Positions 26,808 to 38,274 of a stretch of 64,000 nucleotides of DNA are shown one piece after another. Under the pieces are notes generated by a model. That model ran no database searches. It was given only the letters and a program-made list of their open reading frames with translations, and was not told the origin of the DNA. The DNA is taken from the NCBI GenBank assembly GCA_001247695.2, contig LGRX02024820.1, forward strand, positions 59,613 through 123,612. The letters are read 5' to 3'. Each line of letters begins with the position of its first letter. Positions within the stretch are counted from its first letter, which is position 1. The translations under genes and the position numbers were made by a program. This stretch comes from Cymbomonas tetramitiformis (lineage: Eukaryota; Chlorophyta; Pyramimonadophyceae; Pyramimonadales; Pyramimonadaceae).

Positions 26808-29550
26808 AAGTTTGTAAAATTTTGTTGAAGTCGTCTATTTCGCCCGCTGTGTATAGCCCTAGGTGCAATCCATATCTGAATTTCCCCAGTATTGCGGAGT
26901 GAAGGGAGTATTCCTTTTGGTCAGGTGTTAGAGGGGAGCGTAGTAGAGCTTGTATTCTGTGGTTCATCTCTTCCTTAGCGGCCTCTTTCTCTTTGTCCCA
27001 CCTGCCTGTGAATGCAAGTAGTACTCCCAGGTATTTGTACGTGTCGTCTGGCTTGAGTACCTTGAAGTGGCTTAGCTTACCGTCTAGTCCCAGCATTTTG
27101 AGGTCTTTATGGAGTTGTTCGGGTATGGAGACCCCATTTTTTATGCCGGTTATGGCTGACTTGGTGAGGTTAATTTTGAGTTCACTCCACTGTGAGAATG
27201 CCTGTAGTTTGTGTAGCTGAGCCCTCATGTGGCAAATCGTAGGGCATAGTATGAGCAGGTCGTCAACGAACGCCCCTGCTGTCGTCCTGAGGGGGCCTAG
27301 CCTTTCTTGTTCTGCTGCATACTTGTGTTGGTACCCATGCTCTCCCACCTCTAGCCATCTTAACAACGGTTCCTGGTATATTATGAAAAGGAGGGGACTC
27401 ATGCTGTCTCCCTGGAGGAGTCCTCTTTGCACCTGTACAGTTTTGTGTGAGGTTTCCCCTCCTACTTTGGTGTTCATGGACATTGTGTCATGGCTTTGTG
27501 TACCTAGGACATCCCGCACCACCTGTGTGAGTTCGTCGGGTATTCCAAGGTACTGCATCGTATGGAGTAGTTTGTTGTGGTCCACTGAGCCGTACGCGTT
27601 TTCGAAGTCTACATACAGGCCATGTAGTTCTCGTCCTGAGACGTTTGCATCCTCAATCGCATTGGTTACTCTGGTGAGTTGTCGAAGCGTGTTCCTTTTT
27701 TCCCTTGAGCCTTCCTGCGTCTGGGCTAGTATTCCCTGCGTTTCGCAGAACGTGGAGAGCATGTTTGCTATCTGTGAGGTGTACAGTTTGAATACCCCTT
27801 CGAGCAGGGCTATGGGTCGGTAATTTTGTTGTAAGGTGACATCCCCTTTCTTGTGGTGGAAGCAGAATGTCCTTTTTTTCCAGGTGAGAGGAACATGCTT
27901 GCTGTTCCACATTTCCAGCATGAGTGCATGTAGTGCATCATGGAAGTCCTCTGGCATGTACTTAAGAATTTCGTTCGGGGTCCTGGTGGGGCCTGGTGCT
28001 TTGTTGTTGTTTAGGGTGTGTACCGCTTTGCTGTAGCCCTGTCGACTTATTGTGAGGTCCAGCCCACTGGGGTCTGGTCTTGGCATTTTTATGAGGCGCT
28101 CCCTGTGAGCTGGGTCTTCCCATGGCGGAGGTTTCGAGTCGGGTGGACTTCGGTGCTCCATCCTGTATGGTGCCGAGTGAGCCATGTGGTCTGCAAGTGC
28201 GTTAGCGATGTTACCGTGGCCTACAGCCAGGTTGCCCTCTCTGTCCTGTAGGGCCTGTATGTTCGCCGTGGGGGCATGGCCTGTTTCTTGCGCCTTGGTA
28301 TATATCCTTTTGTGGTATCTTTTTTGGTTGTTCCAGTATTCCTTTACGGTTTTGTCATTGTGTCTTTGCTTGGCTTGTTTCCAGTGCTGTTTTACTACCT
28401 TGTGCGCTGCCGACCTTTCTTTTTTGGCCTCCTCAGTAAGCCACGACACCCATTCTTTTGCATCTGCATTGTCCCTGTCCGTTGGGCCTTTCATTTCTCC
28501 CTCTTTCAGGCTTCGGAGGGTTGAGTGTTCCGTGTGCGGGTTTCGTAGGTGTCGTTTGGTTTGCTTGTGCCTCCGCATCTTGAGTATTGCGGCGTCCCTT
28601 TCCTTTCTGTCCTTTTTGCTCATTAGCAGGTCTTTTCCCACTCGGCTGGGGGTGCCTCCAACTGTAGTAGTTGGCAGTTCGTCGTCCTGTAGCGCACATT
28701 TGTTCGCCTCGGTGAGTATGTTTAGTACTGTTTCCCCTGCTCTGTCTATGGTGGCGTGCGCCACTTGCCTGTTGTCCTCTTCCCTGCATTGTGTGGCTAT
28801 TTCTGTTATGCGTTTCAGTTGAGCGGTTCTGGCATAGTCGTGTGTCCTGAGGAGGACGCTTTGGAGTGTTTCCCTGTGTGTTTTGTTCAGGGGCGTGTCC
28901 AGCTTTACGTGCCCTGGTTGGGGGTCGCGGTCCACATATGGTTCGTGGGTGTCTATGCTGTCCAACTGGAGGGTTGCTAGGCTCACCATCTCGTGGTCAC
29001 TCGTGTGGTGCTGGGTGAGGTGTGTGGTGTCCCCCATCTCGTATTGCGCTTGCTTGTTCCTTGGTGCAAGCCATCTGTCAATGTTCCTGCGTTTCGCCCA
29101 GTTCAGTGTGGTATCGACTGGCGGGCCTACATTGTGGAGGTCTAGCTCCTCCGCAAGTTTCGTCCATTGCTTGTCGGTTTTTGTCATCCCTTTGCCTGTG
29201 CTGGTGTTGCTCGCATTGAGGTCTCCTCCTATGACTACATGCTCGTTCGCCTTTCCCGCAGTTTTCCTGAGTAGGTTGGTTGTGTATTTGAGTATTTTGT
29301 CCCTGGTTTTCCACTCCTCTGCTCCTGGCGGGTTGTAAATGCCTAGCACGTGGTACATCACCTTTCCGGGTAGGTGCAGCACAACATGTAGGAGGTACCC
29401 CTCGAGGTGTTTCGCAGGGACGACATGGTGGTTGTGTGCGTGGCTGTAGGGGTTGCCGAGGAGTATTGCCACTCCTCCTTTCATTGCTTGTTCAGCCGTC
29501 CCTTCTGCTTTTTGCACCTCAGTTTTGGTGCCTATTGCAGTGTATTGCAT
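26791..29550 (-). CDS. LINE 2 inverted part: APE-type endonuclease and reverse transcriptase
   Basis: The open frame extends to 30060, but codons before about 29550 are antisense to the RNase H of the plus-strand part and are not real. The endonuclease starts inside the domain (GGVAILLGNPY), keeps IGGDLNAS and the SDHEM motif, and lacks the first catalytic Asn and Glu. The RT has NYRPIALLEGVFKLY, YVDFENAYGSVDH, QVQRGLLQGDSMSPLLF and the catalytic FVDD at 27259-27270. It ends with the thumb (YKYLGVLLAFTG, GKFRYGLHLG). RT would copy element RNA at a nicked target. With the first endonuclease residues missing and no 3' part in frame, this copy cannot be autonomous. Confidence 0.85.
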   Translation of the reverse strand: MQYTAIGTKTEVQKAEGTAEQAMKGGVAILLGNPYSHAHNHHVVPAKHLEGYLLHVVLHLPGKVMYHVLGIYNPPGAEEWKTRDKILKYTTNLLRKTAGKANEHVVIGGDLNASNTSTGKGMTKTDKQWTKLAEELDLHNVGPPVDTTLNWAKRRNIDRWLAPRNKQAQYEMGDTTHLTQHHTSDHEMVSLATLQLDSIDTHEPYVDRDPQPGHVKLDTPLNKTHRETLQSVLLRTHDYARTAQLKRITEIATQCREEDNRQVAHATIDRAGETVLNILTEANKCALQDDELPTTTVGGTPSRVGKDLLMSKKDRKERDAAILKMRRHKQTKRHLRNPHTEHSTLRSLKEGEMKGPTDRDNADAKEWVSWLTEEAKKERSAAHKVVKQHWKQAKQRHNDKTVKEYWNNQKRYHKRIYTKAQETGHAPTANIQALQDREGNLAVGHGNIANALADHMAHSAPYRMEHRSPPDSKPPPWEDPAHRERLIKMPRPDPSGLDLTISRQGYSKAVHTLNNNKAPGPTRTPNEILKYMPEDFHDALHALMLEMWNSKHVPLTWKKRTFCFHHKKGDVTLQQNYRPIALLEGVFKLYTSQIANMLSTFCETQGILAQTQEGSREKRNTLRQLTRVTNAIEDANVSGRELHGLYVDFENAYGSVDHNKLLHTMQYLGIPDELTQVVRDVLGTQSHDTMSMNTKVGGETSHKTVQVQRGLLQGDSMSPLLFIIYQEPLLRWLEVGEHGYQHKYAAEQERLGPLRTTAGAFVDDLLILCPTICHMRAQLHKLQAFSQWSELKINLTKSAITGIKNGVSIPEQLHKDLKMLGLDGKLSHFKVLKPDDTYKYLGVLLAFTGRWDKEKEAAKEEMNHRIQALLRSPLTPDQKEYSLHSAILGKFRYGLHLGLYTAGEIDDFNKILQTYALEC

Positions 29551-31796
29551 AGAATGGGCCTCAGGAGCTGCGGTATGGGACCCCAGGTCCGGAGAAGGGG
29601 AGGCCCACATGATTAGATGGGAAGGTGAGGACCAAGAGGTGAACAGAGCCGAGCTTCTAGCCATACAAAAAGCAGTTACACTCCCGCCGCCACAAAGCGG
29701 AGAAGGACTCACCATTTGCACGGACAGTGCAAACTCCATTGGACAACTGGAGAACATGAGAACAAAACCCCACAGCATGGAACACCACCGGCAAAGAGAC
29801 CTCCTATATGCCATACTGGTCAACATTGAAGCATTGGTAGCAGCGGGGCACACGGTTTCCTTACTGAAAGTCAAGGCACATACAGGAATTGTGGGAAACG
29901 AAAAAGCTGACGAGGCAGCCAAACAGGCCTGCACTACAGGGACCCTCACGGAGGCATGGGACAATGACGAAACAATACAAGTCAAACCCATGGTACCAGA
30001 TGAAGACTCGGGCAGCAGAGAATTACAGGGAAAGCTCGCCGTCCAGAAATACGTGACCACACTACTCCGTGCACAGCAAGCCCGAGGAAACAGCAGGCTT
30101 GCGGCAAAAACTACCGAGCTTCAAGGAGAACCCACAACCTGGACCCACCAACCGAAAACAAAGCACATTTTCAGATGGGAAGCACACCATGACCAAGCGC
30201 AGCAAAATGAAGAGGAGCAAGCAATAATGCGGGACCCGAAGCCCAACCAGCAGCAGCAAGCCGACCAGACCAGAGATGAAGAAGACAGGCAAATAAAAGC
30301 CATGATGGACCAAGAGGAGGACGAAGAGATGCTCCTTATAAGAGATATGCACGAGCAACAAGGCCGGGTGGAGACAGAAGGCACAACAAGCCCCACCCGG
30401 GGAAGCGACCCCGAACCGGCAGAGGCGCCACCCCAACCCCGTAAGGGGGAGGAAATATTTGAGGAACTCAACGAACTCGTGGAGAAACTTGAGGTGACCC
30501 AAAAGCAGCACAATGATGAGGAAACCTTTGAGATGCTCAATGAACTCATTGAACAGCAGGAAGCACCTAAAGGAGAGCCGGCAAATGAAAAACAAGCTCA
30601 CCATGACCGGGTCACGGAGGAGTCCAGAGTCCATGCGATGATGCAGGACCCGATGCCCAGAACAAGATGGAAGCAACGACAGCACGACATGACATACAAC
30701 AGAACAAAAAATAGGAACGCCCCCCCGGTCCAAGAGAACAAGGCCACTGACAACTGGTTGAACGAAACAATGGGACACCTCAAGGGAGACAAGCCACTAC
30801 ACAAAACAGCGAACGGCTTCTGGAAACGGGCCACCTTTGCAGTGCGGAAAACAATACTCAAATGCAGACTGAGAATACTGCCAGCACAGGATTATGAGAC
30901 GGCGAAAAACTCAACTGGAGGAGACGGAAAGTGCACCCTGGAAGGATGTCGGCACAAAGGGGTGGATTACGCAAAGGGCTTCCTCATGAGGGTGGGGCAC
31001 GCCCTAGGTGGATGCGACAACCCACAGATGCGGGGGATGTTCTCGGACAGGGCGGACGCCCACGCAGACGAACTTAAGCACATACTTGACCACCATAGGA
31101 AAGGAGGATGCAAAGTCCTTGCCTACACCGGAAAAAAGAGGGACCCAGGTGTTAAGCCAAGAGTACTTCCAAACTACATACTCACCAGAGGGCAGTGCAG
31201 ACACGACGGAAAGAACAACCCAGGCAGGAATGATGGACCCGACACAATACCGAGCTTTGTAGACATAGTCATGATAGAGGGCCTGGAGGACCTAGAAGAC
31301 GGATGGGAATGCACACAACAGGAAGCACCAGCAAGAGTCAAAAACCTACACCTCATTGAGGTGGCCCACACCGACGACGAAAAATGGGGACCCAAGCTCT
31401 TGGAAAAATACACGAAATATGGACCATTACTACAATTGCTACGCAGACATGGATTCCGTGCCAAACTCCATATATTTGCAGTGGGCAGAACAGGCACGGT
31501 ATACAAGCACAACCGAGACATACTCGAGCAGCTCGGACTCGACAGGAAAGAAGCCGTACAGGCACTGCAGAGGATACATGACCTGACGGTGAACTACGCA
31601 CACAGCACCTACCAGCTATACAGAAGGCTCAGACAGGAGAAACAGGAGAAGGAGAAAGATGAAAACCACCCAGTGTAAATTGTCCCATTAAGGCCGCCAC
31701 TTGTGGCGGTCCGGCCCAGAGTAGGGCCGGGGAAATTAATTTACTCATACGCCCAAAGGGCGTGGTTTTTTCTTTTTCTTTTTTCTTTTCTCCCCC
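26815..31796 (+). mobile_element. Dualen/RandI-like LINE 2 with inverted 5' part (twin-priming structure)
   Basis: The 3' part (about 29555-31796) runs on the plus strand: RNase H, then a CCHC finger with restriction-like endonuclease, then a tail with a short hairpin and a TC-rich tract. The 5' part (about 29550-26815) runs on the minus strand: APE-type endonuclease, then RT, ending in the RT thumb. At the joint the endonuclease end meets the RNase H start, and the segment between thumb and RNase H is missing. That order is what twin priming yields. A target duplication was not found by eye. Confidence 0.8.
29555..31678 (+). CDS. LINE 2 3' part: RNase H and restriction-like endonuclease
   Basis: The frame is open from 29453, but true element coding starts near 29555. 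RNase H: ASGAAVWD, NRAELLAIQKA (Glu), TICTDSANSI (Asp), KAHTGIVGNEKADEAAKQA (His and Asp); the first Asp strand is lost at the inversion joint. A Gln/Glu-rich linker follows. Then comes a CCHC-like finger (CTLEGC ... RVGHALGGC) and a PD-(D/E)xK-type nuclease (FVDIVMIEG ... LHLIEVAHTDD ... KLLEKYTKYGPLLQLL), ending with a basic coiled tail; stop TAA. APE, RT, RNase H and restriction-like endonuclease together are the hallmark of the Dualen family. Confidence 0.85.
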   Translation, partial: WASGAAVWDPRSGEGEAHMIRWEGEDQEVNRAELLAIQKAVTLPPPQSGEGLTICTDSANSIGQLENMRTKPHSMEHHRQRDLLYAILVNIEALVAAGHTVSLLKVKAHTGIVGNEKADEAAKQACTTGTLTEAWDNDETIQVKPMVPDEDSGSRELQGKLAVQKYVTTLLRAQQARGNSRLAAKTTELQGEPTTWTHQPKTKHIFRWEAHHDQAQQNEEEQAIMRDPKPNQQQQADQTRDEEDRQIKAMMDQEEDEEMLLIRDMHEQQGRVETEGTTSPTRGSDPEPAEAPPQPRKGEEIFEELNELVEKLEVTQKQHNDEETFEMLNELIEQQEAPKGEPANEKQAHHDRVTEESRVHAMMQDPMPRTRWKQRQHDMTYNRTKNRNAPPVQENKATDNWLNETMGHLKGDKPLHKTANGFWKRATFAVRKTILKCRLRILPAQDYETAKNSTGGDGKCTLEGCRHKGVDYAKGFLMRVGHALGGCDNPQMRGMFSDRADAHADELKHILDHHRKGGCKVLAYTGKKRDPGVKPRVLPNYILTRGQCRHDGKNNPGRNDGPDTIPSFVDIVMIEGLEDLEDGWECTQQEAPARVKNLHLIEVAHTDDEKWGPKLLEKYTKYGPLLQLLRRHGFRAKLHIFAVGRTGTVYKHNRDILEQLGLDRKEAVQALQRIHDLTVNYAHSTYQLYRRLRQEKQEKEKDENHPV

Positions 31797-32271
31797 AAAA
31801 AGAACGAAGATACCCGCTCCAAGATGTTCACGTTTCTACATGGAAAAGTCAGGCAGCTGAGTTACGGGAGGAGTGACTCGGAACTGTCAACGGTCCAAGA
31901 CCACTTACCGCAGGCCCCTGGGGTGCAGCAGCAGCTCCACCACCATGCCCACCGGGGCGCACTGCAGCAGGCTGTGTGAGGCACGCTCCAGACCGTGAGG
32001 TGGTGTGATGCGGCGGTATGAGGCGCAATTTAGACCGTGAGGCGGCGTGGGGCACTTTTTAGACAAGTATGAGCATAAGGTACAAAGATCCGGCGTCAGC
32101 ATGCTCTATACAAATATTCCCCCCAAAAAACGAACATACCCGCTCCAAGATGTTCACGTTCCTAGAGCGAAAGAGCAGGCAGCTGAGTTACGGGAGGAGT
32201 GACACGGAAATGTCAACGGTCCAAGAACACTTACCGCAGGGCCCTGGGGTGCAGCAGCAGCACGATGCATG
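31797..32271 (+). repeat. Duplicated exon-like unit of about 140 bp
   Basis: Copies at about 31804-31941 and 32133-32271 share CCCGCTCCAAGATGTTCACG and run in parallel to the CAGCAGCAG end. In the ATG frame they encode MFTFLHGKVRQLSYGRSDSE and MFTFLERKSRQLSYGRSDTE, with mostly conservative differences afterwards (D/E, L/M). This suggests a coding exon duplicated and once under selection. The parent gene was not recognised. Confidence 0.45.
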
Positions 32272-35200
32272 ATGCTGCCGCCGACGCTCCTGGAGGGCAT
32301 CACCGCCCGCGCAGAAGCACCCACCTGCGACGACACCGTCGAATATTAACAAACTGGCCAATACGCATTTTCCCTATAAACATTACACGCATGTCGAACA
32401 CCTAGAGGTAACCCACCTGCCCTTCAGGGACTCGCATGGCCGCCCCAAGCAACGCTGCGCCACGCGACGCGGACTGCACGCCTCCCACAGGTCCATCCTG
32501 CGAGCAATCGCCAACGTAAACACATGCATGCCTATGAACCTAATCAAGGAAAACACCACTGCTGACTAAATAGCAAGCTAACAGCCGGTAGGGCTACGAG
32601 TGTAATCTGTTCCAAACCTGCAAGGTCCTTTGCCTCTTCGAGGAAGGACCGCTATCTCCCGTTTTCTCCATTGCAGCTTGCTGTTTATTATTTATTTTTT
32701 ACTCTCTTGCGAGAGTCAACCGCTCGTTTTTCAAATTGTAAAGAACTTCAAGACAAACACGACTTGGTGTGACGCAGGCAACAGGCGGGATATCTCGCCT
32801 TGCATATCATCATCGTGCGCAATCGATCGCAAGCGCCATCGACTCGTCGTGATGACGGCCATGGCCATGCATGCGATTTCGCCATCTTATTATCTTAGTT
32901 TATATTCATGCACTCATCACCTGCTTGCCATGGAATTTCTATCATTTATACCGCGACTGTATGCCTTCCCCCATGTTCTCGCAATTTATACACGTCGATT
33001 AGCCTTTCTTTAAATTTATACAAGCGTTTAGGCTCTCGATCTCAGATTCTCGCCTGTCTCCGCGGCTTTTAGGGGCTTTTAGGGGCGTGTTTAGGACACC
33101 AAATCCCAATTACCCAGCTTTAGGGGGCATTTTGGCACTTTAGGACCATTCTCGATTTTTTTAGTAAAACTTAGTGAATTTTAGTTAGAATCCTTGTTCA
33201 AGTGGTAGTCGCAAGCTAAAAGCCTCGCCACGATGGGTGCGTTTCCACATATGTACTGTACACGCACATAGCGGATAGAGTGGCAAAGATGGCAAAGGCC
33301 ACAGCTCTCCTGGACACCACTTTGGTTCCAGGGGGAGCCAAGCATCGTCTGCCTAAGTGGCGACAGCAGGTCACATCTCCGCAATGCTCCATCCCTCGAA
33401 GTCCTGCTAACTCTGCTGATGTCACTTGCCGTGCTCTCACTCGTCCACACACGTGCTTCATCTCCACACCTTTGCCCCATGTATTCTGAGGGAGTTGGGG
33501 TAACATGCGAAGCGGCTTACTTCCTGGACTGCATACGTGAACACCCCAACCTCAGACCGTATCTGAAAGTTGAAACGCAGATCCTCTCGATTCTGTTTTT
33601 GTACCGTTGCTACCGCGCTGCAAGCACTCCTGTATGCCACCGCTGTCTCCGAGTAAGGTCATTGCATAACCGTAGAATTGTTGAACTGAATGGTGGAGTA
33701 GAACTTCAATCCATCACACATTTTCTTTGTATTGGGTAGAAGGGGGGTATATTTGGTCAAGATGCCAATTGATAGCGAGGTACACAAACTTAGTGAACAA
33801 ACTACTTATCATCTGTTCGCATCCTCATCATGCGAGCCAGATTTTTTTCGTACAGATGCATTGATGCAACGTTGTGCCACAGTTGGAACACAGCCATTGA
33901 CCAAGGGACTTTCTTCTGTTTTCTTCACTGACCAAGGTCATCGCGCTTTAAGCGCTAGTGACAACATGTTTCACCTGGTTTGCAGTGGGATGGCCGCCAC
34001 GTGCGCCAATCGCGCAGGTCACGCGCACTATGAGTAATTTTCCACAGTTTCGCATCAAAGGTGACCTGCAATCCCAAAAGTAGCCGGCTCGTGTTGTGAA
34101 TAAAGTTCGGTCGGTCATTCCCAAGCAGTCAAATTATATAACGATTGCATGCTAGCATACCTCATGTAGTTTATGTGAGGGAGTAGGATACGAATATATA
34201 ATCATTCGTCCTTTCGCCATACTGTAGCTATGTCACTCCGAATGCCTTGTGGCAAAAGCAGCTTTCGTCAACCAGTGTTCCTATTGTGGCATTCATTTTG
34301 TGAGACAGGCTGCAGCCGAGAGTTCAGGTGCAATCATGAAGGTCTTTGATCCATCTGATTAGCGACGTCTGACTGATTGGACGAAGTGGGTTTGAGGTAT
34401 ATTTACCACTCTGTCGGCGGGAGTGGGCTGGAAAATTCACGTATTCGGAGGTTTAGTGTCTGAATTGAAGGTGACGGTGCTGGACACAAATCCAGAAGTG
34501 GAAAGAAGCTGATGTGGCGTTTAGATCACACGCCCATGCATAATTGATCAGAGGTGCCCAATAACCAAGGAGCGCCGTGCCGGTAAAGTTGAAAAAAAAA
34601 AGGGACTTGACTATGTGATGGTGCTTTCCGAAAATGACAAGTTAAATGTGAATGCATGTAGGACTGTTTAAGGGTGGGGTGCCGGCTATTTGGGCGGGGG
34701 CGGGGAAGGGGGGTACCCCATTTATTGCATGAAATCGTAATAAATTAGGGAGTGGACTTTGGGGATGTCACGACTTTCAAATTGGGACCCTAGGAGGCTT
34801 TAACCCCAAAAACTGTTCAGGCATTATGAAATGTCAATATTTAGGGTTTCAAATGCGGAATTTACTCCGGACTCGGTCTGCGAAACTTGTAAGGAAACCT
34901 GCGCTTGTGCGAATTGTTTTCTATGGCGCCGGGATATAACCTATGGACGGATATGGCATAATAACCCGAGCAAAGAATGATGTTTTGGATGCCCCACCCG
35001 CCCTCCGTGGTAACGGACATGCTCTTCGTAGCTTTATGTACCCCCAAAAATCGATGACCTGGTCGCTCGTCGACGATGCCTAAAACAAATGAGTCATTTT
35101 TCGTAAATTTAAATTTCGGATTAACTTCTCCCATTTAAAATGAAACCTTGCTGCACCCTACCCTTAAGACTAGCTAGCGTACTGTAGGAGGTGGTCACAC

Positions 35201-36490
35201 CGACACGGACGATTCCCAACGCATAGGCGTTCACGCGACGCGACGGCCGATCGGTGGGGCTCTGCTAGTGAACGAATCGAAGCGCGCGTCAGAAATGATC
35301 GTGCTTCTATGGTTTATAAACAACGAACCTTTAGGGGTTTACCGTGCTTACTTTATTGATTTCAATTCCCCCAAAAGGCATCAACAAAGGAATTTCAAAA
35401 GTTAAGTTATCGACCGGCTTGAATTGTTTATCTAAAGCGTTAACGCTGATTCTTGTCGGCTCACTTGGGGGGTATGATTATATACCTTTAATTTACTGTT
35501 GTTGTTGTTGGTATGCCGTATGCCAATTTCCAAATTATTTTATGAAGTTGCTTTGTTTGTGGTTAAGGTGTATTTTTGTCTTTACCGGTATACCAGGTAT
35601 TGCACTTCCAAACACCAATACCATATACACCGTGATGCTAGCACCGTGCCGTAGACGTACCGGTCGGTAAATCTTTTACTAGTACTATCAAGTGTCTTCA
35701 CATGTTCAACTGATATTTATCTCCCAAGGTGTCACTTGTTCACGAGCGGCCGCTAGGCACAGCTAAGAAGGCGGTGCATACACCTTGGAATGGAACTCTG
35801 CACGGTACGGTATAATCTATGGAGGACCTAATCAGCAGAGCACTGAAAATGTCACCTTGGAAAACGGATGTGGGAGAGAAAACGCGAAGAGCAGGCAAAA
35901 ACCATCTCTGATATGCAATATTTACTTGCTAATTGTGAATGCCAGATGGTTTCTGCTATGTCACCACCAGCTGTCAGGAACAACCAGAAGGTCAGAGAGG
36001 TAGTGCCGGAAGCTAACTACATGAGGAGTGACAATATACTAGGGGGCTTTCAGAGGGTACTTAAGTCAGGTCCGGCATCAATGATGCATACTTGTGCAGT
36101 TGAAATGTGAATCGATACTTCCTGTGCGGCATGGATTCAGCGACACGTGTAGGTTCCATATCCATGTAGTGGACAAGTTCCCCATCTTCGGACGAGTCGT
36201 GCGGGAAGGAGGCCATGGCGGATTTCCAAAGATTTTTTTTTTGTTTTGGCGGTCAGCGCCGCATGGGGCTGAAACGTTTAAATGGTGTTTGGTCTCGTTG
36301 TTTGTCGACGCGATGCGCGGAGTCATGATGGATTGTTTAATTAATTGTATTTGTTTCTTGTCTGATGGCACATGGCGTCCGATTATTTAATCACGGTATC
36401 GTATGTGTCTGCTGATCGGCTCCGTGCCGACCGGATTGCTTAAGTTTCGTTGTTTTCTTTTTAGAAACATCGATTTTGACCTGTCAAATA
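32272..36490. other. Long stretch without a confident gene
   Basis: Seen here: an open plus-strand frame without Met from about 32275 to 32569, ending IKENTTAD and a stop; a 90-codon minus frame at 34862-35134; a 108-codon plus frame at 35344-35670 with hydrophobic runs. None has a recognisable domain. Poly-T and poly-A tracts and AT-rich sequence dominate from 32.6 to 36.4 kb. Confidence 0.5.
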
Positions 36491-36496
36491 ATTTAC

Positions 36497-37137
36497 TTTA
36501 AGGGTTAGGTCTATTATACGCGTAGGCAAATGCCGATAATCCTAATATGCGCGTAGGCAAATGATTTAATATTAGCATGCGCGCAGGCAAATGCTTTAAT
36601 ACTAGTCTGCGTGTAGGCAAATGTTGTTTAATAAACTTTAGTGTGTACGCAGACCGTGTACACGGCTTAACCCTTGATAACATTGCATGTGCACATTGTA
36701 ATATAAATTCAACCGGTAGATATCAACATCTGACCACAATGAAGATATCTAGCGGCTGGGTTTGCGAAACAATGTTGGTTTATGCAATAAACAGCGAATG
36801 GCTGTTCGTAATCGATGTGGTGGTGGTGGTGGTGCTGATGTCGTTTGTTTGTTGCTTAAAAGTTATTTCGCAAATCCAACCGCCAGATATCTTCATTGTG
36901 GTCAGATGTTAATATCTACCGGTTGAATTTATATCATACTGTTCACATGCAAGTTTATGAAGGGTTAAGCCATGTACCCTGTCTGCCTACACACTACAGT
37001 TTATTAAACGTCATTTTGCCTACTCGCAGGCTAGTATCAAATCATTTGCCTACGCGCATACTAGTATAACATCATTTGCCTACGCGCATATTAAGATTTT
37101 CGGCAGTTGCCTACGCGCATAAGAGACTTAACTCTTA
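36497..37137. mobile_element. Fold-back element with about 270-bp inverted arms
   Basis: The left arm (about 36497-36770) and right arm (about 36866-37137) are inverted copies around a 95-bp loop. The outer half of each arm holds four tandem units with the core GCGTAGGCAAATG (inverse CATTTGCCTACGC). The inner half is unique sequence with a long well-matched part (AACCGGTAGATAT, CATCTGACCACAATGAAGAT). Tandem repeats inside long terminal inverted repeats are typical of fold-back transposons. There is no coding region. Confidence 0.8.
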
Positions 37138-38274
37138 ATTTGAAATCAATAAAGTTAGCACGGTACCCTCGTAGACGTTGCTAAGGAAACATGCTAGGTT
37201 GAGTGATGGATCCCCCCAGAACAAAAGTGTTGTTGTTGAGGGGGTTGTGGGCTGTGCGGATCCCCCCAGAGGTTAAAACAAGCTGCCAGGGCGGGGAAAA
37301 ACTTTCACCCGCGGCGTGTCTTTATCGTATTCATCGTATCTACCCGCCGAAAATCATGTCGCTCCACCGTCGTATGCGCGCCCTATACGACAGTATGATA
37401 TTTCGTGGTCATTTACATTTTAGCCGACGGCTATAGGAAGTCCGTACGTTGTACCCTCCGAAGAGCGTAGGCATGCCATCAATTTGCCACAGCTACCATC
37501 ATCATCGCGCGGCACTGAGCAAGGCCATCCTTCGATACAGGGTTTGCAGGTTGTAGTGCATTCGACATACTGTCATCATCAAGGTCGGTGACAACCCTCA
37601 TTGAACTAGCAAAGACGAGAAGTTGTATAAGGACACCGATCTCCGTGTGCGTTGATGTAGCATGGATTCCCTTAAGCGGTCGGGCGCGATCGGGATGTTG
37701 GGCGGTCGCGGCTTCCTCAGCAATGTGGAATAAGTGGACAACAGTGTCCCCGGCACGACAAATATTTATTTCAATGAATGGTACGATGACTGCTTTCTCG
37801 TACTTCTTCAAACGGCATACAATAGCTTGATGATATCCAACGAATGCTTTTCGTGCTGAAATTGATGGTACTATGTGGACATAACCGCCTCTATCTGGCA
37901 TCGGGTGGTGCTACGTAATACCTAATTATTTCGAGGCGCGGACTGATACAATGTACCTCCGTTATAGCAAAGCGCCCGCATTTTGTTGGTAGCACGCCCT
38001 CTGAAACAATCTGAATGCCCCATTACGGCACAAGATGCTACGCCGTTTTCTCAGATGTTATTGTGTAAAAGAAGAAACCGAGATCCACTGGTAGCAACAC
38101 TCATTTGCAATGGGCAGGTACTTCCAGAGAGGGTTACTGTGGATGTCACGCTTCAGATGCTTGCACCATTGTATTGCACATGGTGAAACATCATCATGTC
38201 CCACTACTTTCTGGAGATGTATAAATGTTACCATACAGTCTTCCTTCACACGAAAGTGGCAACTTGGCATTTCC
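37138..38274. other. Stretch downstream of the ABCG gene
   Basis: A GGATCCCCCCAGA motif occurs twice (about 37208 and 37258). A 140-codon minus frame at 37479-37901 (begins PDRGGYVHIVPSISARKAF) looks protein-like but unknown. It may be a separate exon or a relic. Confidence 0.4.

Noticed and set aside
29555..30060. N-terminal 170 residues of the minus-strand LINE frame
   Set aside because: They are antisense to a well-conserved RNase H domain on the plus strand and rich in Ser/Leu/Cys, as antisense text usually is.
31690..31795. Bacterial-style terminator (hairpin then T-rich run)
   Set aside because: It is the 3' end of a eukaryotic LINE; the hairpin and TC tract belong to the element tail.
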